From: Sialis fuliginosa
Taxonomy: Eukaryota > Arthropoda > Insecta > Megaloptera > Sialidae
Direction: 5' to 3'
Assembly (NCBI GenBank): GCA_961205875.1
Contig: OY540813.1
Span: 14,293,001 to 14,357,000 of the forward strand
DNA length: 64,000 nt
Both the position numbers and the translations under genes were made by a program. Under the pieces are notes generated by a model. That model worked only from the letters and a program-made list of their open reading frames with translations, did no database searches and was not told the origin of the DNA. Shown here one piece after another: positions 36,198 to 47,049 of the stretch (within the stretch, counting starts at the first letter, position 1; each line of letters starts with the position of its first letter).

Positions 36198-37775
36198 GTA
36201 CATAATAATATCTCAAGTGGAAAAAGAACAACATTTACTAGCGTAAAATTGTTATATAAATATTTTTTTCATGATCCAAGTACCAAAAAGAAAAATATTT
36301 GTCCTTGAAAGACTGTATGCGTAATTTTAGATATACATATTGTCAATATTTTGTATACAATACAAGTTGTAAAATGATGCATCTTGGCTTTATAGAAAAA
36401 ATTAATATACAAAATTTAAATTCATTTTTCAGTCTTAAATGATTATCTATCTTACTTACTTACTTTTAGTACCTACACATACTGCATATGAGGCTATGAG
36501 TTCCAAAACTCGTGAATTTTTAGCATTATTTCAAATTGCAATATCACTTTTGAGTAAAATTCGCTTAATAATAAAATGACTGAGCGAGTTTTGCTCAAAT
36601 GTGACGAAATTGCCAAAAATTATTTCAAAATCCACTGACATTTCGATCATATGAATGTATGTATGTATATAAAGACTTCTTCAACATGTAACATGATGTA
36701 CAGTAGATGTTCCTTACTGTAAATGTCCATATAGTGTGTGTGATGCCGACGCAATCAATTATAGGGATTTGTAGTATGAATGGTATCAATGCTCAAACCG
36801 AATTCCAGTATAGAATGTTAATCCATCGTTAATATCGTACAATTGTCAACAAACCTTATTATTTAAATTAGATAGGTAATATTAGTATTAGTTAGCTACC
36901 AAATATTTAATTGCACACCGCAAGCCTATGCCTTGGATGTATATTCTATTGTCATGCTAAAAAAAATTTGCATATGCACATTGATAAAATTAGAATTATA
37001 TTTTAAATTTATTTCGTAATCCACTTAAAAGTTTACATTTTCTGAAAGAGAACATTACTGACTCCTTACTTACTTAATTTAATATCGATTGGTTTTAATT
37101 TTCTGTCATAAAAATATAAACAAAGTTCAATTTAAAAAATTAGAAGTTAGAAAATTTTCAGTTTACTTAAACAGAAAACGAAATTGTGAAATATTTAGGT
37201 ACTCTAAAGTTCCAAAAATATCCACTCAAAGGCGCCACAATATCTACAACTATCGTATAATATGTATGTATTTTATTTATGTTATTCAAAGGTGTGACTT
37301 TTTTGTAAATTACAATGATTGATTTCTATTTCATTACGTTACTCGTTCATCTCTAGTCAAAACAAAATTTGGTTTTATTATGTTTTCAAATGTACTGAAA
37401 TAATCACTTTTTATACAAAAATATAAGAGTTAAGTTTTGAAAATTATCCCCATTTTTTGTTAAATGACAACCTTATTAATTAATACATTTAAAAAAGTTT
37501 AAGGGATATGATATGCATTTTATGGCCAAGGCATGTTATTTATATCATCCTAATAATTACTTTTCTCAGAAAATTATGAAGTACAAAAAATCCTTGAAAC
37601 GTATCTGACATCCCTGCACCATCGTTAGTAATTGGAACGCAGCTGCGTCCAGAAATGACAACCTAACCTACAGCACACGTACACAGGCACGCAGACAGAA
37701 ACAAAACACACACGGAACGGAAGCAAGTTGGCTTTGTTAAAATGTCATGATCGGTTTTTATAATCACCGTTGCAG
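36198..37775. other. AT-rich stretch becoming GC-richer to the right
   Basis: No gene recognised. From about 37,613 the sequence is less AT-rich, with a near-perfect palindrome around CGCAGCTGCG (37,637-37,646), one CCTAACCTA motif and a purine-rich CACACACGGAACGGAAGC segment leading into the GC block at 37,776. Confidence 0.35.
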
Positions 37776-37826
37776 GGTACATGCAGCGGCCGCTACTAGT
37801 CCGGCCGGCCGGGCCGGGTGGATCCG
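37776..37826 (+). other. GC block: polylinker-like or cassette microexon
   Basis: Fifty-one bases are almost wholly GC in AT-rich flanks. They contain NotI (37,786-37,793), SpeI (37,795-37,800), FseI (37,803-37,810) and BamHI (37,820-37,825) sites. TGCAGCGGCCGCTACTAGT (37,782-37,800) equals 19 contiguous bases of the reverse complement of the BioBrick assembly suffix, which argues for synthetic sequence. Alternatively, the block follows CCGTTGCAG and precedes GTACGC, so AG/GT splice borders fit. It is 17 codons long and two frames stay open: VHAAAATSPAGRAGWI and YMQRPLLVRPAGPGGS. Inverted TAATCAC/GTGATTA flank it (37,761-37,767 and 37,834-37,840). I cannot decide between the two readings. Confidence 0.4.
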
Positions 37827-37840
37827 GTACGCCGTGATTA

Positions 37841-38157
37841 AAACGAAATTGCTCCTCTACATAATGATGATTTATATTTTTAGCTAATTTGTCCGCTAGT
37901 GTCCCGTTACTGTCTATTTTTAGTGGTCGCAGTACGATTTTGGGGGAAGTGATCGTAATATTAATGTGTTTGTTTTAATCAAAACTTGGTGTAGTTTATC
38001 AATTGAAATTTAATTATGTTATAAATGACAAAATACCGATAAATTATACAGAGGCTGAAATTATAGCCTAATAGTTCATAAATAACTTTTTGTAATATAG
38101 TCTTTTATAAAATACGACCATATTTATGGTATGTAAGAATAGGAAAGTATAGTAAAA
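37841..38157. other. AT-rich non-coding stretch
   Basis: No gene or repeat recognised. Confidence 0.4.
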
Positions 38158-38564
38158 CTAGCTGACTCGGCAAACGTTGTTCTTCCCAGAAATAATTTGT
38201 TGAAAAGTCAGACCACAAATACACATTTTTGTAAATATCTTGACTTTAGCGCCACCTACAGGGCCAAAAAAAGATAAGCCTAACCAAACACCAAACGAAC
38301 ATATGGTGTGAATATGGCTTCGATACGTCCAGTGATTGAGGCCTGATGATATCATACAAAAAACCAACGGTTTAATATATATATGGAAAAAATATAATAT
38401 AAATATAAATATCTTGACCCCAGTGCCACCTACCGGATCCAAAAAAAATCTATAAACTTATCGGAGCACCAAACGAATATATGTTGTGAATATGGTTTTG
38501 AGATGTCCAGTGGTTTAGGTTATGAGATCACATACATACGCACCAACGTTTTTATTTATTAAGA
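38158..38564 (-). mobile_element. Small Helitron with internal duplication
   Basis: On the minus strand the 3' end reads GCCGAGTCAGCTAG followed by T, and the 5' end begins TCTTAATAAATAAAAACG after A, fitting Helitron insertion between A and T. Inside are two diverged tandem copies of about 145-170 bp, each starting TAAATATCTTGAC and sharing GCCACCTAC.G, CACCAAACGAA and CGTCCAGTG-like blocks. The minus-strand frame across this region (38,158-38,442) is element sequence. Confidence 0.65.
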
Positions 38565-39354
38565 TTATTATTTTTAATAAATAATGATGTATGTAACATA
38601 CTTGCAAGTTTTTATATATCTTAGCCACGTTTTAAAAGTAAATTTTTATTTTTTATTTCTGACATTATTATTCAATATTTTATTATGCATGGTCTTAATA
38701 TATTACATTGTGTATCGTTAATTGAGAATCCTTATTTGTTCCTAACATTTTGATTAAACATCATATATTGTTTTAATTTAAACAATCCCACGGTAAACTA
38801 ATTAAAATAAGTTTCCATATTTACAAATTGAACACTATTATAACTGCACACATGAGGTTGCAGTGAATACTAAAATAAACAAATACACGTAAATTTAGCG
38901 AGATGCGAAAGGTTAAATCAATAAATCAGCAAAAATAATCACCCACCTCTCAATTATGGTTTCATGTTCATTCATTGTTGCGTTATAATTGTATGTATTT
39001 AATAATATAAACTCAAACTAACTTTAATTTACATAAATCAGTATGGTTGTTGTACTTTCGATGTATTTATAAACTTTTTCAAAATCTATTTAATATAAGA
39101 ACTATTATAACGACAAGAAATGCACGTACTATACAGTTTGCTAACTGTTAATTGTATAATACTTTATTTTATAGTTTACATTAAATTAAGGCAATTGGCC
39201 TAGCTTCGTAAGTTGTGAACTATCCGTATTTTTTTCAATAAAAAAATATTTGATTTCGAAAAATTTAGTTTTTAACTTATATGCAGAACACATGTACATT
39301 TAATAAAAAAAATACTTTGTTAATAATTAAAAGTAAAAAAATTAAATATAATTT
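38565..39354. other. AT-rich non-coding stretch
   Basis: No gene or repeat recognised. Confidence 0.4.
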
Positions 39355-39710
39355 GGCGACCGCAGTATACATATCTCATACAAAAGATTGTGCAACAGCG
39401 AATGGAAATATATACATATATGTAATATAATAGTAGTGACATAAAATATAAATAAAAACAAACTTGTTTGTTTAAACGTCAAAAAATTTAATTAAGAAAA
39501 GGTAATCGCAAGCTTTCGATTCACAGAATCATCGTCAGGCTATTAATAGCCTGACGATGATTACTTGCGATTACCTTTTCTTAATTAAATTTTTTGACGT
39601 TTAAACAAACAAGTTTGTTTTTATTTACATATATGTATATATTCCCAACTCGCTATCTCTTTTCTACAGTACATATAGACTATATCTTTAATATATACTA
39701 TGACCTCGCC
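39355..39710. mobile_element. Fold-back element with long near-perfect arms
   Basis: The inner arms (39,451-39,541 and 39,543-39,626) are almost identical inverted copies containing AAACAAACTTGTTTGTTTAA, GGTAATCGCAAG and CATCGTCAGGCT. The left arm has 13 extra bases, and the pairing continues weakly out to GGCGA tips. The left arm, read on the minus strand, carries a CTGACGA...GAAA stem-loop (39,514-39,538) like motifs in Penelope-type retroelements. The right arm lacks exactly that stem-loop. Confidence 0.7.
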
Positions 39711-40224
39711 AACTGTAATTGTTGCACTCGTACTACTTACATACGTTGTTTGTCTGTAAGTCGTACTCTATAACTTTTAGGGATGTGTCATAAAAGTATT
39801 GTATTTTTAGTTTTTCGTTACTTTGAATAAACTTGATTCTGAAACTACACGTGAATGTATGTGTTTTATAGTTTTTATAATTATATTTTTTGAAATATCA
39901 GTGTTTAAAACGTCTCTGTATAAAATTGTTGTGTATAACTTCAATAAATAGAGCACTACGGCGAGTTATCTCATTTACCGTGTATTTAAATTAATATACA
40001 ATTACGCAAAAACCATACGTCCAATACTAACGATTGAATAATCTTAAGTATAATTATTATTTAAAAAAATACTTACTTTACACATCCTATTGGGGAAACA
40101 ACAATGAATCAGAACATATAAGCCAGATAGCTGAATAATAATGTTGTGTGTATTGTTACGGCTAATCATATAGGAAGTTTCCACAAACAGGGAGGCCGAG
40201 AACACGGGATGAAATGGTAGGTTA
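39711..40224. other. AT-rich non-coding stretch
   Basis: No gene or repeat recognised. Confidence 0.4.
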
Positions 40225-40557
40225 ATGTCCGGTATCATAAAGGACCTAACAAATTTGTTAGCTAACAAACACTTTCAACTGAGGTATCAAACATATATGA
40301 CAGTTCTTTTGGAGTTTGTTGATGACTTTGACAAGTTTCGCGCACGCGTTGAAGGTAAATACAAACGGTATTAAAACAGTGGTGATGTTATGAAAATTAT
40401 TTTGTACGGTCAAAGATGCCAACTGTGTTACAATTAATTGAAGTGTCACTGCTCTAAATTCCATAACTAATCCATAGATACTAGTACAGTATTAGTACCC
40501 CATATGAATGTAATTTCTAGCTAACAAATTTTGTTAGGTCCTTTATAATACCGGGCA
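40225..40557. mobile_element. MITE family B variant, full-length
   Basis: The left tip ATGTCCGGTATCATAAAG and right tip (reverse complement TGCCCGGTATTATAAAG) are flanked by TA on both sides. The arms extend into GGACCTAACAAA and TTTGTTAGCTA, so the terminal inverted repeat is about 40 bp, longer than in the 21.5 kb copy. Confidence 0.75.
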
Positions 40558-41275
40558 TAATTCTATGATTATATTGTTGAATTTTATAATATACCTACCT
40601 TATAATTTATCTTCGGTTTATATCTACATTAACAAGTCGTTTTGAAAATTGAAATATACTGATTATTACGATTGGAAATCAAGATTGCATTAAATATTTT
40701 AGGATCATATATATAACATATATATATATATGTATTAAATAATTTGGATAATAAATAAAATTGTAATAATGTAGAGTATATTTACAAAATTTAGGTACCT
40801 ACTCACAATTTATTGTTTATTTCAATTTCTTAAATACAATTCATTGTAATTAAATTCTTAGAAGATTGAAAATGATCAAAATAATTAATATTTTCAAAGA
40901 AACAAGAATATAAGATAATATGAAAATATGAAAGAATAATTGGGAGTAGAGTTGATGCTTATGAAACATGGCTGATACTCTATACACAGAAACTGGAGGA
41001 AATCAGTTTCCAAGATACGGTTTATTATGGAAGGGAAGAGGGAGTAGTGAAACGAAAACCTGTGTATCGAATTCAACAGGAATTACAAAGTTTTCAAAAA
41101 GCTTTATTTACTACGTAGGTACTTCTTATTTATCATTACGTATAAATTCTCGTGTTCGCATTTATGTTTCAGATAGAAGGTTTAACAGTTATTATAAAAA
41201 TTAATAATACAGAGATAGTTATTATTTCTTTAATAAAAGTTTTGACATTTTACGTAGATCTAGAACAAAACCTTA
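40558..41275. other. AT-rich non-coding stretch
   Basis: An alternating TA tract lies near 40,705-40,735. Two short overlapping frames on opposite strands (40,894-41,204) show no motif. No gene supported. Confidence 0.35.
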
Positions 41276-41620
41276 TTAACCTAGATTTTTCGTCCGTCTA
41301 TCTGTCCCGTAACTACACAAAGTAAAAATTTGAAATTTTAACTAACATGTAAAAAAATTCTCTTAGACGTTGATGTTTTTTTTTTTAAATTGGGAGGAGG
41401 GTACAATTTAAAGTTCAAAGTAAGTTGGAATGTTTTTTATACATAGTTATTATAGTACCAATGTATGAAAAAGTATGCAATTTTTTTCATTAAACAACGC
41501 CAACAATTGGAGCTTAAAACCATCATAACAAATACCCCCCCTTCCCCTTCCATATATCAAGATAAGTACCTGCTGTCCTAAAAAATCTGAAAATTCATTC
41601 TAATTCAAGACCATCATTTC
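41276..41620 (+). mobile_element. Degraded arm of the AGGGTTCC fold-back group
   Basis: The order of motifs (CGTCCGTCTATCTGTCCCGT, then TTTGAAATTTTAACTAACAT, then AAAAAATCTGAAAA and ATCATTTCAAATTT) parallels the left arm of fold-back 1, but identity is low. The tip is not preserved. Confidence 0.35.
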
Positions 41621-43165
41621 AAATTTAAGTAAACGTATGATATCTGCAAGTTGGTACTCATTGTCAGTAAGTACCTATGGATACATTCGTTTATACATTT
41701 TTAATAAACAAATTAAAAAAGGTAGATATATTAACTTTCTACATTTATCAAATTAAAAATTTACATTAGTAACATTCATACATGTATATTGTATAGTATA
41801 TAATAAAATTAATTTTTTGTAAATCATTTCATTATAAAGATATCAATTTTTTAATTACTTCTCTGTTCCCGCATGCAATAAAAAAGGTTTAAAGAAATTT
41901 CACGCTTAAAATTTCAAAAGCTTCGAACAAATGGTTTAATTACAATTTTCTGAAAGAAATTAGTGTTTTATGGTCACAGATAAAACTCGAAAAGAATTTT
42001 AATATTAACTTTGTGTTAAAGAAAACGATAAATGCTAAATTAAATAAATGTAAATTGAATATTAGGTTTTCCTTTGTAATATTAAAGAAAATAAAACGAG
42101 TAATTATTTTTATGCAGATCAATATAAAGTTTTTCTTATTAAATTTTGAGTTCTTCTTCATTCAAATTTTATAAATATAAGAGCAAAATTTTAATATTTT
42201 GCAAATTGATAATTTTCACAAATTTAATTTCATACATAAATATATGTACAATACCTATACATTTGCTGCGTTAGTATAAAAGTTCGTTACTTATATATTC
42301 ACGTATACATACATTAACATGAAGCAATAACACAAATTTCATTACTCATTAAATTCACAGCATTGTGTTAAAGTTATTTTATTTAAAAATATCTGCGCAA
42401 TTTCACATTAAACTGTAATCAAGATTTTTGTATACAATACTAAATATTTACAAAATATGTTGTTGTTTATACACGTTCCATACAAAACACAAAAAGAGAA
42501 AAGAATACATATAATGCAGATAAAATGATACTGATAAATTTTAGAAAGATTTATATGTGTTGAATTACGTTTATATAAAGTGTGCTGAAAAGTTGAGAAA
42601 AGAGATTAAAATCTGAAATATTTATCTCGAGAGACTGTTTGGAGAATAAATGGTGAATAAAAAATCCTGCATCATGAAGAGTTCGCTGTTTGGGAGGAAC
42701 TTTTATTTGAATCAATGAAGTTATTCTTTTTCATTTATTTAAATGCAAATAAATTAAAGTAATAGTGATGTATGTATTTTATTGTATTTTATAAATATAC
42801 ATATACAGTAGAGTGTGATTTCTCCAATAATTTAATTTTAAGAAAATTGATGGGGGAATGATTCTTAAGTACTAAGTTGGTATTACTGATTCATGATAAC
42901 TGTTGAAATTTTTTTAAGGATATCATTTTGCAGAAGATAATATTCTCTACAATAGTGTCTCCAAAGTCATGACCCTCAATTCAACGTATCAAAAGTAACA
43001 GACATTCTAACAATAAGTGATTTATTTGTTAAAATGAACGTCTAAAAGGGTCTCATAACTAAATTATTGTTTTTATAAAAATAAGTTAAATGCTAATTTT
43101 ATGGGAAATTTAATTCTCTATAAAATAATTAAGCGTTTTAAATATTTTTTATATATTATCGGCCA
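41621..43165. other. AT-rich non-coding stretch
   Basis: No gene or repeat recognised. Confidence 0.4.
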
Positions 43166-43345
43166 ACCTTTTGTTGCAGTGAACATTCTAGAAAAGCTCT
43201 GAAGATGTCCACTGCAATGTGTGACGAAACGTTATCCGATAACACGACCAAATCGATGCGGTATACATCCAGAAGCCAAGATCCATATCAGGATCACCAC
43301 GGAAGATTCATGACTTGTATCGAATTTAATAACTTCAGTTAATAA
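43166..43345 (+). mobile_element. Possible Penelope-like retroelement 3' remnant
   Basis: The segment contains CTGAAGAT, a stem (GTCCAC, loop, GTGTGAC) and CGAAACGTT (43,199-43,232). This is the same design as the motif in the 39.4 kb fold-back. Such CTGANGA...GAAA stem-loops occur in Penelope-type retroelements, where some form hammerhead ribozymes. It is followed by less AT-rich sequence without a coding frame. The family call is tentative. Confidence 0.35.
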
Positions 43346-44668
43346 CCGACAACTTAAACTCAAATATTTATTAATGAAACAAACAAACAAATTTAACGAA
43401 AAAGCTCGCAATACGATATAAAATGTTGGTACACAAAATGAGAGAGAACTTAAAATCGTAATCAGAACAAATCTAGGATTTACGTTACTAAATTACAATA
43501 ATAAAACGAAGTCCATAAAATGCTTTCTTTATCCGTGTCCCGAAATATGCAGAATAATAAAGTTTAAAGTGATTATCAAAGTAATAAAAGTTAATTATGT
43601 TCCCACAGAGTTTATACTGACGAAATTATTGTCTTGGCAACTTTTAATCAAAATACCTCTCCTCCAACATGGCCGTGTACTCTGTAGCCATCTTACCAAT
43701 CCTTGTCCTTATCGTGAAGAGATTTCGTGCACTCATTGTCAGCCTGCAGCGTAAATTCCGATGCCTTAATAAGTTACTAAAAGATTCAAGCTATACACAA
43801 AGCCTATACAATTTTTACGTTATCGAATGGATTATTTAAACATAATGAAGATGAAAATTTAATTTCGTTTCAGAAAAGTACTGTGGATCATCAGTATTAA
43901 TGAGCTAAAGGAACTAACTCAATTTATTTTTTATTCAAAGCAGTATTAATAATTATATATTAATTTACTATTATATATTAATTGTTATTATATAATCTGA
44001 CATGATTTTTTAATCTGGAGATCTGAATAGATAATTACGTCAAGTTTTCGAGATATCGTAACATTCGTAACGTATTAATTTGTAAAAATGTAACTTTAAG
44101 CTGCTGTTTTAAATTGTTATTACTAATTAAACAAGAATCGTCATTTTTTGCTTAAAAAATATTTGCTTCATGAAATACATAATAACACTCCTTTTGATTA
44201 AAAATTACTTTTTAATTATAAAATGCTCGTGAGTTTTTCTTTAAGCATTTCTTCGTTTATTATTGTTTCCTGAAATTACTAGCAGTACATTAATATATCA
44301 AACAAAAACAGAAATAACTACAATATGCACTTCAACATAATAGAACTAAAATGTACTCCGCTTATTTTGAAATGCTACTGCAGAGAGGTTATTTAAGTGT
44401 TATGACCCAACTTTCGTAAAGGAAAAGAAATATGAATTACAGTAAACATATCTAGATAAAGAATGTATGGCAATAACGACAACATAGAAAATAAACGACA
44501 CAATATCTCCGACAAAAAGAACTCTATCTGATAGGAAATCTGAATGCATCAAGCAAGGTGTGAAAAACTTTGACGGAAACAAAAAAACGTATATGCCATT
44601 GAAAAGATGCGACCAATTTCCTGTTGGGAAATGAGACACCAGTGACAACCTCATTGCAAGTGCTAAGA
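43346..44668. other. Mostly AT-rich non-coding stretch
   Basis: No gene supported. The patch at 43,600-43,760 is less AT-rich and carries a short frame without recognisable motif. The segment 44,400-44,668 may belong to the repeat family that starts at 44,669. Confidence 0.35.
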
Positions 44669-44851
44669 AAAGAAGATGGGGGAGGACAATACACAATCGA
44701 TACCCCGCTAGTTCTCGGTGAAAATATGCTCAAAGGAAAATGGTAAAACCTGATATTTGTTTGTAGAATGTGAGGAAAACTCGGCGTTATTTCGTACCAA
44801 TGTAAATACCGGTGAACAATAGAAACGGATCATTTGCATTTTCTTATTATG
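44669..44851. repeat. Dispersed repeat E, copy 1
   Basis: It shares with 45,684-45,866 the blocks CTCGGTGAAAATAT(G/T)CTCAAA, GAAAATGGTAAA and ATCATTTGCATTT, in the same order and orientation. Both copies give a minus-strand peptide of pattern S/R-IFSP...G, but the frames are short and have no ATG start at that point, so I read this as shared non-coding repeat. Confidence 0.6.
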
Positions 44852-45683
44852 ATATACATATATTTGCAACTAAGATTTTCATTTGAAAAGATTTCACAGT
44901 CGAGATCATCTCGATACATTTCATTTTAACATATCTTTATTTTAAATATTTAGAATAAATCGTACTTTACTCAAACTTGCCCCTTCTCTCTTGAGATGTA
45001 ACCTAATCTAATGTAACATAGTTTAAAACTTAGACCATTTTTTGTCGTCGTGTGAATTTCTGGGAAAAATTTGCGTAAAAGGCAAAAAAAGGTTTAAATT
45101 ATCTTACCCCTGGAAAAATTTCTGCAGACGTTCCTACTCATACTACTCATATTTTTTAAATCAATTGTAGTTCATGTTTAGGCACTATCTTTATTAACTT
45201 ACATTATATTAGAAAATTATGCTATATATGTACATATTTTATGTATAGTAACATCATTTCATTAAAAATGTATGATATAACTCTGAAAGGTTATATCCAT
45301 AAAATATACGTGTTTATTTTTATCAATGCTCATTTGACATTATCAAATGTCAAATGATATAATCTCCACTCTCACTCGTTAAATAAAAAAATAAACAGGT
45401 ACCTTATATTATTTTTTTGAAAATATATATTTTTTATACCGTAACCATAATCTTTTTCATTAATAAATACCAAAAAAACTCGAAAAATAGAATGAATTTT
45501 AGATGAGCAATTTTTAACGAAGTCAAGTACCTATGTTAAGTAATCGAATATCATAAAAAATAAAGACTGACGTAACAAAATTAGGGTAAAAATTATTGCG
45601 ATTAATGCTATTCAATCTGTGCTGTATAAAGTAATAAACATTACACTGAGATTTAAGTGTCAATCGTATTTTCAACATAGGTG
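44852..45683. other. AT-rich non-coding stretch
   Basis: There is a perfect 10-bp stem (CATTTGACAT, 6-base loop, ATGTCAAATG) at about 45,330-45,356. No gene. Confidence 0.4.
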
Positions 45684-45866
45684 TGGGATGAGACATTGAA
45701 TCAATACCATTAGCGCTCGGTGAAAATATTCTCAAAAGAAAATGGTAAATGCGATGTTTGCCGAAAAGCTTTCAACGGAAAATGACTGTTGTTTTAGTAC
45801 AACTAAAAACAATGTATTCATGTCCACATGTTGAAATAGAAAACAATCATTTGCATTTATTATTAT
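45684..45866. repeat. Dispersed repeat E, copy 2
   Basis: Diverged copy of 44,669-44,851, about 1 kb away in the same orientation. The most conserved part is GCTCGGTGAAAATATTCTC followed by AAAATGGTAAA. Confidence 0.6.
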
Positions 45867-46882
45867 ATTTTTTTATCAGTGATTGAGGTTTTAATAGGTT
45901 AGGTTATGTTCAAATTATTATATATTTGTTCTATTTATAAACATGGTATTACTGCTGTATTGATTACTTCTCTTGCAGGCTTATGTTTGAAATCTTTTAT
46001 TTATATTAGTTAATATTTTTTTATAAAAAGCTCCAATGCCGACTTGTGTTTAAACGGGCAAACTACAAAGATTTTAATGAGACGCGTTTAAAAAAATATC
46101 ATTATATTGCTATAGATAAAAACATCACAACTGTTGTTTACATCGCAATTAAAGTTCATGATTTTGATAAAGAAAACGAGATAATCGTTTCGTTGAAAAT
46201 AATTAAAACAGTACATAGACACAATTATCCATTGTTTAATTAACTTGGGTTGACAACTGTAAACAAATAAACAAGCGTTTGAAAGTTTTTGTTTCATTTG
46301 TTAGAAATTAAATTTATTTTAATTATCAAAAACAAATGTAGATTATAACTATTGGAATAAGATATCACATATAAATAGTAGCCTTTATCTGTGTGTGTGT
46401 GGATGTGTGGAGTAACGCATGAACAGAGCTACGAATGAGTTTTGAAATTCAATAGTTTTTTGTTTGTATTTTTTGACGTCTGAAATGAGTGTGGTTTACA
46501 ACTGACACAGGCAACTGATATTACAAAGTAATGAATTTTTAATTTAATAAATAGGTTAGTTAGTGGCGTATTAAAAATATTTAAAATTAATAATTTTTGA
46601 TAAAATTGTGAAAAATAAAATGGAAATTGTAAAAGACTTTTAAAAAATCAGAAATATACGAAACTAAGTAATAGGTCAGGTGCGTATCAAAAAAAATTAT
46701 CTAAATTTTTCTAATAAAATTTTATAAAAATTACCTATAAAAAAGAAAATCATTATAAAATAATTTAATATAAAAATAATACGTTGAATGCAAAAATATG
46801 TAAATTAATTGTCCACAACGATTTTTTTGCTCTTTCTCAAAAACATTAAAAATAATGGTAGGGGTATAATATAATATACACA
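45867..46882. other. AT-rich non-coding stretch
   Basis: Two overlapping short frames on opposite strands (46,046-46,297) are AT-driven with no motif. No gene supported. Confidence 0.35.
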
Positions 46883-47041
46883 TGTAGAGTGACCAGGTTT
46901 CAGGTTTTCACGCGGAGTCTCAGGGTATGTGTACCGTTTCTTCGGGCTCCGAGTTTTGTTATAATTTCTTAGAGTTAGCAAAGAGCACAAAAAAGTGGAT
47001 TAGAGTGTAGACAATTTTAAGTGTCAAATCAGGTCACCCTA
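46883..47041. mobile_element. Small hAT-like MITE (~159 bp)
   Basis: The left end reads TAGAGTGACCAGGTTT and the right end, reversed, TAGGGTGACCTGATTT. TATACACA occurs exactly at 46,875-46,882 and 47,042-47,049, an 8-bp target duplication as in hAT. The precise left edge may be two bases further right (46,885). No coding capacity. Confidence 0.65.
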
Positions 47042-47049
47042 TATACACA

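Noticed and set aside
39501-39541. Calling an active hammerhead ribozyme
   Set aside because: One extra base separates CTGACGA from stem II and only one arm carries the motif, so only resemblance can be claimed.
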